Below, in pieces: positions 10,985 to 32,816 of a stretch of 64,000 bases of DNA. Both the position numbers and the translations under genes were made by a program. Where the stretch lies: NCBI GenBank assembly GCA_023362775.1, contig JALMGJ010000061.1, positions 1,932,001-1,996,000 of the forward strand, in the 5' to 3' direction. The notes under the pieces are model-generated. The model saw only the letters and a program-made list of their open reading frames with translations, made no database searches and was not told the origin of the DNA. Within the stretch, counting starts at the first letter, position 1. Each line of letters opens with the position of its first letter. The DNA is from Charina bottae. Lineage: Eukaryota > Chordata > Lepidosauria > Squamata > Charinaidae.

Positions 10985-12430
10985 GAACAGTGTTTCTCTT
11001 TTTTTATAGTAAATTTTATTAGGTTTCAAAGAAAGAATAAAAACTACAATAAAAACAAAGACTACAAAAAAAACTAAAGAAGTGCAGAAACACAAGAGAA
11101 TTTTTTTTAATTTACAGAAAGATGTGGCTTCTGACTTTTAACAGCAAGGATATACAAAATTTCCATAATTAATCTCTTACTCTATATTAATCCAAAACAC
11201 CACATTATTTATATAAGTCATTCCCGTTTAACACATAAAATCACTAAGTACAGTTACTCCTCCCTTATATTAAAATGAAGAAAAAAAATTTCATATAAAC
11301 CTCCTAAACATCTTTCTCCCCTCCAAAAGATAAAACATATTTCATTATTCCCTTCCTACCACTATTCTATACATTTCTGTCTACTATAATAAAAATCAAA
11401 TTGAAAGGCACATAAGTTGTCAGCTATTATACTTAATGGTATAACAATTTTAATAATCCCAATCTTAATAAACCCAAAATCTTAATAAACTCAAAAAACA
11501 AAGCCAATTCAAAACAGCAAACCCAAATCTTTAAAGGCAAATAACATGTCAAATCCTTAAAGCAAACCAAATAAACATTCTTCAACCCTTATCCCACTTC
11601 GAAGTAAACCAGAGCAGTTACATATTCCCAAGATATGCACAGAGCTTTCTTCTGAAGAAAATCAAGCAGCCCAGCTGCCCCCCTCAAAAATTCCAGATTC
11701 TTTTCATGGCATTCCACCAGAATGACCCTAATTATGGCTTGCAGATCACTCTCTCCCCTAGATTTCTCCAACTCCATTATCCAATCTTCGTCCAGCATCT
11801 TGACAAAAATCCCAATCTCAGTCTTAAAAGAAACCTTTCTATCGCTCTTAGATTCCTCAATTTCATCCACCACATCCCCAACCTGATGGCACATTTTAGC
11901 TCTCATATTTTCCACAATGTCCTGGATATCTTACATAAAGGTTTGATAAGTCAGAAAATATCTATTTGAAGTCCTGGTGAAGGTCAGAAAGGATCTGTTT
12001 GAAATCCTCCATGTCTCACGCAGTAAATTATGGCGACCCCTAGGTACTTAATCAGCAAAAGTCAAAGATATGAGAGAGTTTGAAAGTTGTTTACAAAAAG
12101 TGAAAATAGCAGACGGTTTTCAAGGGAAAGTGAAGACAGAAAGCTGAAGGTTCAAATCAGCCGATTCAACGTGTAGGAAAATGCTAATATCTTCAAATTT
12201 AATACAAAAATAATAACAGAAAGACAATTGTTTACTCAATCTTTGAAATTTCCTTTGGAAGGAAAAGGAAATCCAAAACTTAAAAAAAAGTTTAAAAAGT
12301 AATCCCAAAAATAACATTAAGCGCCAAGACAACCAGCTTCTCCTTGCTGAAGAAAGCCTCTCTTGGGGTACATATACTTTAAAAAACAAAAAACAAATTG
12401 GTGATTTAGAAAAGGGTTGGCCGGTCTTAG
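10985..12430 (-). mobile_element. L1-like retrotransposon remnant
   Basis: An AT-rich 1.4-kb block. On the minus strand a fragment reads 'MEDFKQILSDLHQDFK' (near 12012-11965), then a 108-aa frame (11915-11589) with 'NMRAKMCHQVGDVVDEIEES', coiled-coil-like and broken by stops. An A/T-rich tail extends to about 10985. It resembles an ORF1 remnant; I cannot name the family. Confidence 0.4.
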
Positions 12431-12710
12431 TGCCCCTTTAAGGCTACAGCGCGGCTTGGAAATGGTGACGTCCCCACCTCCCGGGTGCTCTTACCGATCA
12501 AGCGCAAAACGAAGTTTGCGATCTCCTGGCTGCAAGCCTCCCTTCCGGAGGACAGATGGGATAATTCCAAGTATTCTCCTTAATCTGGAGAACGTTGTTG
12601 GGCTTCAGGAAAGCCTGCCTGAGCCCAAAAAAAGCCGCCACGCTGTCCGCTCCGCCCGCTGAAACAGCGGGCACAGCCGCTCAATCCACCATTCCCGCCG
12701 GAAGCCCAGA

Positions 12711-12850
12711 ACAGCGTTTCTCAACCTTGGTACCTTTCAGATGTGTGGACTTCAGCTCCCAGAATTCCCCAGCCAGCATGCTGGCTGCGGAATTCTGGGA
12801 GTTGAAGTCCACACATCTTAAAAGTGCTAAGGCTGAGAAAAACCGCTCTA
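12711..12850. mobile_element. hAT-like palindromic MITE
   Basis: CAGCGTTTCTCAACCTTGG left arm and a mirrored right arm ending in GGCTGAGAAAAACCG, between CFAP251 and PSMD9. Confidence 0.75.
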
Positions 12851-13458
12851 GAAGAATATACAGTAAAGCAGAAAATCAAGCTTGTCCATCTGTGTGTGTC
12901 CCCTAGCCATTTTGGCTTGAACAGCCCCCCACATGGTCCAAAAAGATTGCCCGTTTCTTCTTCATCCTGGTGGTCTCCATATGTGCTGGGATTTCATCTC
13001 TCAGAATGCCCCCAGCACCTGGGGACAGTTTTTCCTTTTGTACCTGATCTATTAAGCAGCTACCATTTTACATTTTAGTATATATGCTTAGAATGCCTAA
13101 AAAGCGTTCTGTAAAAATATTTGAATAAAGGTCGATTCACATCTCTAGTATCAGAAAGGAAAGCAAGCACTCATCCATTTAAAACACCTTAGTTGTAACA
13201 CGTTTTGGGAGAAAAAGATCAGCAGGTCCATCATACTTTCCTGCAGATCTTTGATTCTGTAGCATTAATTTCCATGGCTTGTATTGCTAATCAATCGCTG
13301 TATGGAATGCCTTTTTTAAAAAAATTAAGATTCAGGATGACTTTGATCCTAAGTAACGATACAAAACACATCAGGTAAGGTTTTAGTGCCCTTCCCGGAA
13401 ATGATCAAGCAAGAAAAAGGAAAGAAAAGGATTAACACCAGGAGGAATAGCATAAACC

Positions 13459-13464
13459 TTTATT
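13459..13464 (-). terminator. PSMD9 polyadenylation signal AATAAA
   Basis: AATAAA on the minus strand about 290 nt after the PSMD9 stop codon. It is the first canonical signal downstream, so it gives a short 3'UTR. Confidence 0.6.
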
Positions 13465-13749
13465 GGCTCGCTCCCTAACCAAATAGGGAAGAATCAAAAG
13501 GCAGGCAACAAAAGTAAGTTGCTGAATTCCACAATAAAGCCACACACCTCTCTTTGTTTTAACACCCAAGTTAAAAGGTACTGAATACCCCTTAAGAATC
13601 AGAAAAAAAATATTCAAATGGCATCTGCAGGAAACACAGCAAAAGCCCCAACTTCCAAATTCATTTTCAACGTTCCAGCTTCTTCGGGTAGATGCCAACA
13701 TCAAACTGACACATCACCAAATAACCATGAGCTGCGTCATCACCAGAAG

Positions 13750-16700
13750 TCATCTTTGCAAAGGGACAATATTGCAGCTGGGGATCGGGAGGGAAGAGGA
13801 AGAGAAAAAGCAAATTAAACCGTTGGTAGTTATCAGATAGTGCAAGCACGCCACTTTGTCCCTTGGAGAAGCGAAAGAGAATTTAAACAAATCCATATAA
13901 AGGGAGGCACAATTCTAGGGATGTTTCTTGACCGCTAGAACTTTAAATGGATGAGGATGGAAGATTTTCTATCTTCACAAAAACCTGTCTGACCATCACA
14001 ACCTATAGGTAAAATCATCCTCTGAACAGACCCACTGCTGGATCGGAGGACAAGGACCAGCAGCAGGAGACAGGGACGTCTCAGTGGTGAGGGCCAGAAT
14101 TTGGAGCAGATTCCTCACCTTCCTTTCCCCCCCCGAGATTTTTACTACTGGGGATTGATGAGCGCTAAGGATACAAGAGGCCGGTTACTGCTTCTCCCGA
14201 GCGTTTATTCTTGGCTCTGTGGAAAGGAGCAAAGAGTTGGGGGCGGGGTTCAAGTTTTGGAACGCTCACCCCAGAAGTCCTTTCCCACTCCAGCGCTTCG
14301 GCGTGAGCCCGAGATGGAATTTTTCCCCTCTTCGGATCACGGTCACACTTAGGGGTTTCTGGGGGAGAAAAAAAAATCAGAATCCTTATTGTCTCGCCTC
14401 TGCTGTGTGGCCTCTCCTAAACGGGAATCCCCTTTGGATTGTTGCTTGGAAGAGGAAGAGAGGCAGTTTGATTCAAGAGAAATGGCCACTCTTGATATCC
14501 CATGGCGAAGGTTGGCAACTGAGCTGGGATTGCTGCCCCTTGGTTAAACAGGTTTGGGTTTCACCGCCTCCCAATATCTAGAGAACACCCAACTGCCTGG
14601 GCCTGCCCTCTGCCGTCCTTTTCAGATGAACTAGAATGCAGCTGGCAGAATCCACGGCTAGCACAGCCCGAAAACTCTGGGAATTCTCATTCAAAATGTT
14701 CACAGGCTCCTGGATTGAGGCAAAATGCCACTGGCCACCAATAATTCAGAGGAGCCGTTTTGGGCCTACGGGATCCTCAAGCGCTTGGTCCACCTCCGAG
14801 GGCTCTGGAGGGGCAAACGCCAGCCCTCCCAGCATCATTTCAGAGCCGTCAAGAAAGCAAGCTGCTCACATCCTCGCTGTGCTGCACCACAGTGGCGATA
14901 TTCTGCAGCGACTGGAAGTTGCGGCTGTTGACGGAGCCAAACTCGGCTATCTCGTCGTCCACTTGCAAACCCTTCGGAAAGAAACAAAAATGACCCCTTT
15001 GTCTCTTGGGGGCGGCTTAGGGATCACAGAGAGCACCCAGGGCTAGATAGATTAACAAACGCTGGGCCAGTCGCTTTTTCTCAGGCCAGCCTACCTCACA
15101 GGGCTGTTGCTATAAAGATAAAAGGAGGAGGCAGATAAGAATCTTTAACTCCTTCCCCAAAGGGGTTAAATACGACTACAATTAAGATTGAAGAATGAAT
15201 AAACCTCCTAACCAGGGGGGTTCAGGGCGAGACAGCCGGTACTTGCCGAGAAGCTTGCCGGGGATCCAGGGGTGACAGCATTCACGCGGGCGAAGGGCTG
15301 GGGCAAGGCCTGGCTCTGGGCTTCGGCTCGAGCCTCGGCTTCGTCCCGGTCGCGCTTCTCTTTCTCCCGGGCGTGCAGCTGATGCAGACCCTGCTCCACC
15401 TGACACATCAAGGCTTTGTGATCGTTCTGCAGACCTAAGGGCGAAACCCCCACACTCATCCACAGCCTAAAACAAGGGCAGGCAGAGGGGAGCCAGAAGC
15501 TACCAAAGAGAGATTTCCGGATAAGCGACAATCAGTTGGGTCGGCCAAGCCCCAGCTCTGCAAATCTAACCTGTCAGAAATAACCAGATGTCGCCGATCC
15601 CACTTTCAGGCCAACCTTCCCCATTATAACAGCTACAGATATGATTCTTTTCAAACATCTCCAACTTGGCAAGATTTCAGTATTTCTCACCATATCCCTT
15701 GCTTTCCATAACTGGATGGGACATCACCCAGAAGTTTCTAATCCAGGTTTCTTGTTCATACAAAGTCTTTTTTTTTTTGTCTTCAGAAGTGGGTGGGACG
15801 TTCTTACCTCTAAACTTCATGGCTTTTCCCTCTTTCTTGTCATTTACGCAAATCAGGGTAACGGTTGTATGCAGAATGAATGACACGGAAGCAATTTTTA
15901 AATAAAGAGAAAGGGCGATAAATTAAGGACTGGCCGCTTACAGATGATGTTGTGTCTCGCTGTCCGAACTTGATAAACATCTACATCTGCTCGAGGATAG
16001 CCTTCAGCATCTACAAGCGGCTCGCTCATCCCAACGCCTTTTTGCTGCAGACGAGAAACATAAAACAAAGGGACCCTCTTGAGATTTGCTTTTGCAAAGA
16101 GGACAAATGAAGTCAGCCATCATGTGGAGCCATCATGTTTCCCTACCTGAACAAACCAGAATTGGCTGGGATGGTAAAAGACGCTAAGCTGTAAACTACA
16201 GTTAACAAACCACCATGGGCAGGTTCATACAATATCCTAAGCCAGAACCAGCAAACGACAGTAGACAGTATAATCTGGCTTGGTAGAGCAACCTAGCCAT
16301 AAAGGGCATTGTGTCATAGCTCGAAATCTCACTTGACGCTCAGAAGAAATGAACACAGAATGGAAACGTCCTTCAAAACTTCCTGCCAACATTGTACAGC
16401 CTAGGCCTGCAGAAGAAGTCCAGACAGCTGGAGTGAGCAGCTTAAAAAAAAAAAAAGCAAGCTTTTTGCAATGACTGAGCTCCGGAGAGCAGAATCCCCG
16501 GCAGTCCCTATTACGCATCTTAAAGTTCCCGTGGCTGAGAAACGCTGCTAGGCGCTTGCTTGAAAGCAAAGGCAGAGAGGCCGGCTTTTCGCGAAGGTGC
16601 AAAGAGCGGGTTGCAATGCGGGGTAATGCAATGCAATGCAATGCCAGTGTCTGCAGCTGCAGCCCCCGCCCAGGCTGGGAAGGAGCTGCTGCGAATACCT

Positions 16701-16923
16701 TTCCCTAACCGGTTGCCTTCGGGGGCTCCTCGCTGAGGACGATGGGAGGTGTAGTCCCGCGCGCATTGGGGGCTCCAGATGGGCTCCCCCACCCGCAACC
16801 TGTCCTGCCACTCACATCCTGCAGGACGTCATAATACGCCTTGATCTGGGCTTCAATTTCGTCCTTCTTCTTCAGCAGCTGCTGCAGGTCGCTGACCGAC
16901 ACTGTCTCCTCCTGCAAAGACAT
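13750..16923 (-). CDS. PSMD9: PSMD9 (p27, Bridge-1), 26S proteasome non-ATPase regulatory subunit 9, complete
   Basis: Assembly chaperone for the 19S base, which in mammals binds the PSMC6-PSMC3 ATPase module; cytosol and nucleus (family knowledge). Coding exons: 16923-16816, 16044-15942, 15434-15247, 14971-14870, 14358-14270, 13777-13750. They total 618 nt, giving 205 aa against about 223 in human. An N-terminal helical region (residues ~8-35, with '[17 protein letters not shown]') is followed by a conserved segment ending '[17 protein letters not shown]'. A charged linker comes next. The PDZ-like domain spans about residues 110-200, with '[25 protein letters not shown]' split over two exons. 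The C-terminus is 'GCNIVPLQR', nearly identical to human. The third intron uses a GC donor. The start at 16923 has A at -3. An in-frame Met at 16995 would add 24 residues and cannot be excluded. The gene lies directly upstream of CFAP251 on the same strand. Confidence 0.95.
14972..15246 (-). other. GC-AG intron of PSMD9 (intron 3)
   Basis: The donor reads TTCTCG|GCAAGT on the minus strand and the acceptor is CCGAAG|GGT. Only this donor keeps the frame between '...SPASFS' and 'GLQVDDE...'. The nearest GT, four bases further on, would shift the frame. GC followed by AAGT is the known efficient minor class of U2 introns. Confidence 0.8.
15060..15145 (-). mobile_element. SINE fragment
   Basis: Only the body part remains: on the plus strand GCTGGGCCAGTCGC then CCTACCTCACAGGGCTGTTG, followed by an A/G-rich tail. 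It lies in a PSMD9 intron. Confidence 0.5.
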
Positions 16924-17200
16924 TTTCTTAGGAAAAGCAACCACCCCACCCCCGGAAAGCCAGTTGCAAAAACTACGGGCAACAACAGGAGACAAAACAG
17001 CTCAACCAACGGAAGCGAAGTTCTCTCCCTTACATAACGAGAAGGCGGGGCAAAGCAAGCACGCTAACCAGTGAGAGGCGAGGGGGCGTGGCCGGCTGGT
17101 CTGCGCTTGGGATTGCCAGGAGAGCGCTGTCTTTCATTTAAAGGGAGCGAAGCGCGGTCCGGTTCGTACGTGCATTTGGCTTCACGTGATAGCCCACGTT
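16924..17200 (-). promoter_or_regulatory. PSMD9 promoter / 5'UTR region
   Basis: GC-rich upstream stretch with no clear TATA box. It contains a GC box (GGCGGGG on the plus strand near 17043) and a perfect palindromic E-box, TCACGTGA, at 17182-17189, about 260 bp upstream of the start codon. The assignment rests on position and composition; the transcription start is not visible. Confidence 0.45.
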
Positions 17201-18240
17201 TCACCGGTGGCTTTGCACGTGCGAATGTGCCTTTTTTCCCCCTAAATAAAAATAAAGGTGGAACTGCGTGGTGTGTTTCTGACTCGGGGAAATGCCATGG
17301 TTAGGAAGGTCGTGACTGGGGCAGGGGCATTTTCGGGCTACGTGGTCCCACTTGTGGGATTTGTACCTAGGTTAAGTGCTTTTCAACTGTTCAATTTCTA
17401 TCTTTTTTTTAAAAAAAAAAAAAGGATTTGGTCTGGCAATTTACAGCAGTTTTCTTCTTTTTGAAAATAAGGATTGCTACCATTTGATTTCCCCTTCCTC
17501 TTTCCAAAGTCTGGTTCACACACACCCTTATGAAAGCTCGTGTCCAGGACGTCCCCTCCCCTCCCCTCTGTCCACGCAGCCCCAAACTTTAGCGTAAGTT
17601 TCCAACTCCCGGCAATCACGAATTTCTCTCTGCATCTAGACATTTCGCCCGTATCTCTAGCCAAGGCTTTTAGGGAAACCCAGCATAATTGGGTTGATTT
17701 CTGGATAGCAGGCTGAGAAAGGCGGATCTGGAGAGTGGGTATAATTAACGGTGGGAGAAGCATTTAAAGCCATGAACCTGGCCTCGATTTATGTTAAATT
17801 TCGTTTGCCAAACAAGCTGTAGCAGCTTTGTTGGTAAATAACATTATGCCCTAAATACATTGGCACCTATCATGCTATTCCCCTTTGGGGGCAGGCAGCA
17901 ATACAGCAAGCACAGAAAACGAGTCATAAAGAATAGGGAGCCAAGAATTTTGCATCAATACACGGCACGGACTTCCTAGTGTGTGGGGTGCAGGGAACAA
18001 CTGGTTGGTTTGCAAAGGAATCTTTAGCTTGCTTCGAAGGAGGTGATGGGAGTGAAACTGCACTTCAGTGGGTTAAACCTGTGGCCAAAATGTGCCCAAT
18101 CTGTCCAGGGCTGCCTTATGGGCAGCAGCGATGCTGGAAGTGCCATGGGCACAGCCGACACTGGTCAGCCCCGCTAGGTAGACCAGACCAGGAAATCAAC
18201 TCCATCCAAAGGCTAAAACTTTGATTGAGATGGGTTACGA

Positions 18241-18602
18241 GTAGTCCTCACTTAACAACCATTCGTTTAGTGATGGTTCGGACTTACAACGGCGCTAAAC
18301 CCGACTTACAACCGGTCCTCGCACTTATGACCATCAGTGTCCTTGTGGTCACATGATCGCAATTTGGGCACTTGGCAACTGGTTCTCATTTACAACCATC
18401 GCAGCATCCCGCGGTCACGTGATTGCCATTTTCAACCTACCCAGCCAGCTTCCGGCAAGCAAAATCAATGAGGAACTGCACGATTCGCTTAACGACCGAC
18501 ACAAAAATGGTCGTAAAATCAGGTCGGATTCGCTTAACAACCGCATTGCTTAGCAAGCAAAATTCCGGTCCCAATTGTGATCGTTGAGCAAGGACTATCT
18601 GT
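18241..18602. mobile_element. Tigger/pogo-like MITE
   Basis: Starts GTAGTCCTCACTTAACAACC and ends with the inverse (AAGGACTATCTGTA). It shares the internal ACTTATGACCATCAGTG / GGTCACGTGATTGCCATTTT structure with the other copies. Confidence 0.7.
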
Positions 18603-18659
18603 ATAACCACAGAATCTTGCAAGTCCGATGGTGCTGTTCCTCCTCCTTATACTCCAGTG

Positions 18660-18788
18660 CAGTGTTTCTCAACCGTGGCCACTTTACGATGGGTGGACTT
18701 CAACTCCCAGAATTCCCCAGCCAGCATGGGGAATTCTGGGAGTTGCGAAGTCCACCCATCTTAAAATGGCCACGGTTGAGAAACAGTG
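18660..18788. mobile_element. hAT-like palindromic MITE with perfect 8-bp target duplication
   Basis: Arms CAGTGTTTCTCAACCGTGG and GAGAAACAGTG. CTCCAGTG occurs at 18652-18659 and again at 18789-18796, the 8-bp duplication expected of hAT insertion. Confidence 0.85.
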
Positions 18789-19239
18789 CTCCAGTGAATT
18801 AGGGCTCGTCAGTTTCCCTGCAGACGTTGTGATACTAGGCTGGATAACATCAACCGTGCGGTTTGCTGGTCATTTACATGTGGGAGCTGGCTGCGACAGT
18901 CTGGGCTGGGATGTTGTTTCTTCCTTGATGGTTCCTTGATTAGGGCCTCGTTCTTTCCCCGATGCTTCACCTGGCAATGCTGCTCTGGGTGTGGATGCTC
19001 CCCGAGCTGTTGGTTTCCTTCCTCAACTTTTAATGACGTCTTTTCAGTGGTATGTAGACGGGGTGCCTCGATGCGTCAGCACCTGGCTCCACCCGATGTT
19101 CCGGAAATCCCTCAAAACATTGGTTCTGCCATCAGGCCTGGGTGTCCTCAGGCACCGGCAAGGAACTGAGGTGGCTCCGTTGCTGTTGACATCTGCCGTC
19201 TTCTCTCCGCCTTTGGGATTTTTAAAAAAATAATCATAA

Positions 19240-19345
19240 TGGTTTTTTATATGTTCACTGTTTTATAGTCTTATTGTACGCCACCCAGAGTCACTTTCTG
19301 TGAGATGGGCAGCCATATAAATTTGAGGAATATTTATTTATTATT
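19240..19345 (+). mobile_element. Non-LTR/SINE 3' tail
   Basis: CGCCACCCAGAGTCACTTTC then GAGATGGGCAGCCATATAAA and a TTTATT tail. The same tail type appears at about 20570-20630, 30775-30860, 47378-47430 and 58245-58305. Family not resolved. Confidence 0.5.
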
Positions 19346-19699
19346 ATTATTAAATTTCTATGACCGCCCATCTCCCTCTTAAGTGAATAAATGAACAGAC
19401 AAACAAATCTGTTGGATTGTCACAATCAACGATCAAGCATGGACATGCCAAAGTAAATTCCTTGCCCATAAAAAACAGGTGGAGGTTCAATTGCACCGCC
19501 AAAGCCACCATCTTGACTTTTTTGACCACACCCTGGTCCATGGAGTTGCAAGACCGTAGCGCCCTCTGCCCCCAAAATATCCCCATCAAATCTCCGTCCC
19601 CTTCAATAAATCTTGTTAAGAAGATCCTGCGATTTGTGCCTTCGGCTTTGAGTCAACTGTCTGAGAGGCTGAAGGATGACCTCCCATCCCTTGGCTGGC

Positions 19700-19882
19700 A
19701 CGGTTGAGAAATGTCAATAGTTGCCTTAAAAAAGTTAATATGTACATCTGGAAAAGGGGGAGGAGGAGGATGTGGGGAGGAGCTGGGGCCATCCTCTTTC
19801 TTACAATTCAAAAGATTTCCACACTCTCTCGCCGCCTCTTTCCGCCTCCTCACCATCACTTCTGCACCGAGGGACAACCAAA
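19700..19882 (+). promoter_or_regulatory. Approximate HPD 5'UTR / proximal promoter
   Basis: Sequence just upstream of the HPD ATG, with a purine-rich block at 19755-19785. No clear TATA box or transcription start is visible, so the limits are arbitrary. Confidence 0.3.
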
Positions 19883-31593
<11,711 letters not shown>

Positions 31594-31698
31594 CGTCCAT
31601 CAGCAAAAAGGGGGGAGGTTCTCAAAACGAAATGTGCTAGGAAAAGATTAGGCACCTACCTTCCACCGATACCTCTCCTTGTCTGGTCTTTTTCATTA

Positions 31699-31704
31699 AA
31701 TAAA
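31699..31704 (+). terminator. HPD polyadenylation signal AATAAA
   Basis: AATAAA about 105 nt after the HPD stop, followed within 30-40 nt by a GT-rich stretch (GGTGTCTGTTTTGGTG) typical of a downstream element. Confidence 0.75.
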
Positions 31705-31739
31705 ACTTTGAGCTTCCCACGGTGTCTGTTTTGGTGACA

Positions 31740-32125
31740 GCTCTTGTAGAACGGCTGGAAAAAGAACCATGGGTGTCGTTGCTCCTGATCTCAGCATCTG
31801 TCTGGACTGTGGAAAACAGCTGTCCACGGTCCTTGTCTTTCTAGTCTAGCCTATCATGTGCCATCAACAGCGGCTCCTGTAAATGGGAAAATTTCTCGCA
31901 AGAGATAGGGAGGGAGGCGCAGGCTTGCTAGCTGTGGAATGCCAGCTCAATGGTGGGTGACCACAGCTTTTCCTTGTAACAAAGGAGAACTTTCGGAATC
32001 AGGACCAATGATTGACGGAGTTTCCAGATGGAGCATGTAAGCCTATCGCTTTCTCCTGCCCCAAGTAAATGAGGAGCATGAGTCCTACAACTCTTGTATC
32101 CTTTGCAAGGCTAGGAGATTAATTT
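31740..32125. other. Spacer after HPD poly(A), no gene seen
   Basis: About 390 bp of unique-looking sequence between the HPD poly(A) site and a hAT-like MITE. I see no ORF or known motif. Confidence 0.5.
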
Positions 32126-32129
32126 AGAG

Positions 32130-32264
32130 CAGTGTTTCTCAACCTTGGCAACTTTAAGATGGGTGGACTTCAACTCCCAGAATTCCCCAGCCAGCCATGC
32201 TGGCTGGGGAATTCTGGGAGTTGAAGTCCACCCATCTTAAAGTTGCTAAGGTTGAGAAACACTG
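32130..32264. mobile_element. hAT-like palindromic MITE in HPD/SETD1B spacer
   Basis: Nearly perfect palindrome, CAGTGTTTCTCAACC to GGTTGAGAAACACTG, flanked by ATTTAGAG (32122-32129) and ATTTAGAA (32265-32272). Confidence 0.85.
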
Positions 32265-32748
32265 ATTTAGAAGGATGATAACTAAGGACATTTGCAGGGT
32301 AGGTGGGTGTGAAGGAGGTCAGGATGGCGGCTTCAACTGCATGGTGCGGCCACCATTTTGACTTTTTTTTAATCTCCTGCAGAAACCCCACACCCCCTGC
32401 CAATCATTGTCCAGCAACAGAGTGGGGAAAGAAGGAAGTGTATTATTTCAGGCTAATAAATCAAACACAGATCTTCTATAAGAAAAGTCAGTATATTTAT
32501 GGTTTGCTTTATAAAAGTTACTATAATACAATGGTACATAGTATTCAATTCACAAAAAATATGAACAAATATTTACAGAATGACACACCCACAACAAAGC
32601 AAAAAAAAAACAAACCACATTCTTCAAAATAAAGTACGAACTGATGACAGAGCCTAGATGCACGGAACAGTCCTACGTTTATACAGTTGTTTAAAACAAA
32701 AGGGAACAGAATTTTTTAAAAAAATCCTAAATCTCTCAAGCAGAGATT

Positions 32749-32794
32749 CCTTTTTATTTATTTATTTATGTATTTATTCATTTATTTATTTAAA
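32749..32794. repeat. (TTTA)n microsatellite
   Basis: It contains several TTTATT strings that read AATAAA on the minus strand, near the expected SETD1B transcript end. Confidence 0.85.
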
Positions 32795-32816
32795 GGAACA
32801 TAAAAAATATAGGTCA

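Larger units (their letters stand above)
17201..19700. other. Intergenic spacer between divergent PSMD9 and HPD
   Basis: No gene recognised. It holds a T/A-run near 17400-17424, a Tigger/pogo-like MITE (18241-18602), a hAT-like MITE with perfect 8-bp duplications (18660-18788) and a non-LTR tail (about 19240-19345). The rest is unassigned. Confidence 0.6.

Noticed and set aside
16923..16995. PSMD9 start at the upstream Met (24 residues longer)
   Set aside because: The extra residues do not resemble the PSMD9 N-terminus and lie in GC-rich probable 5'UTR. Kept only as an alternative.
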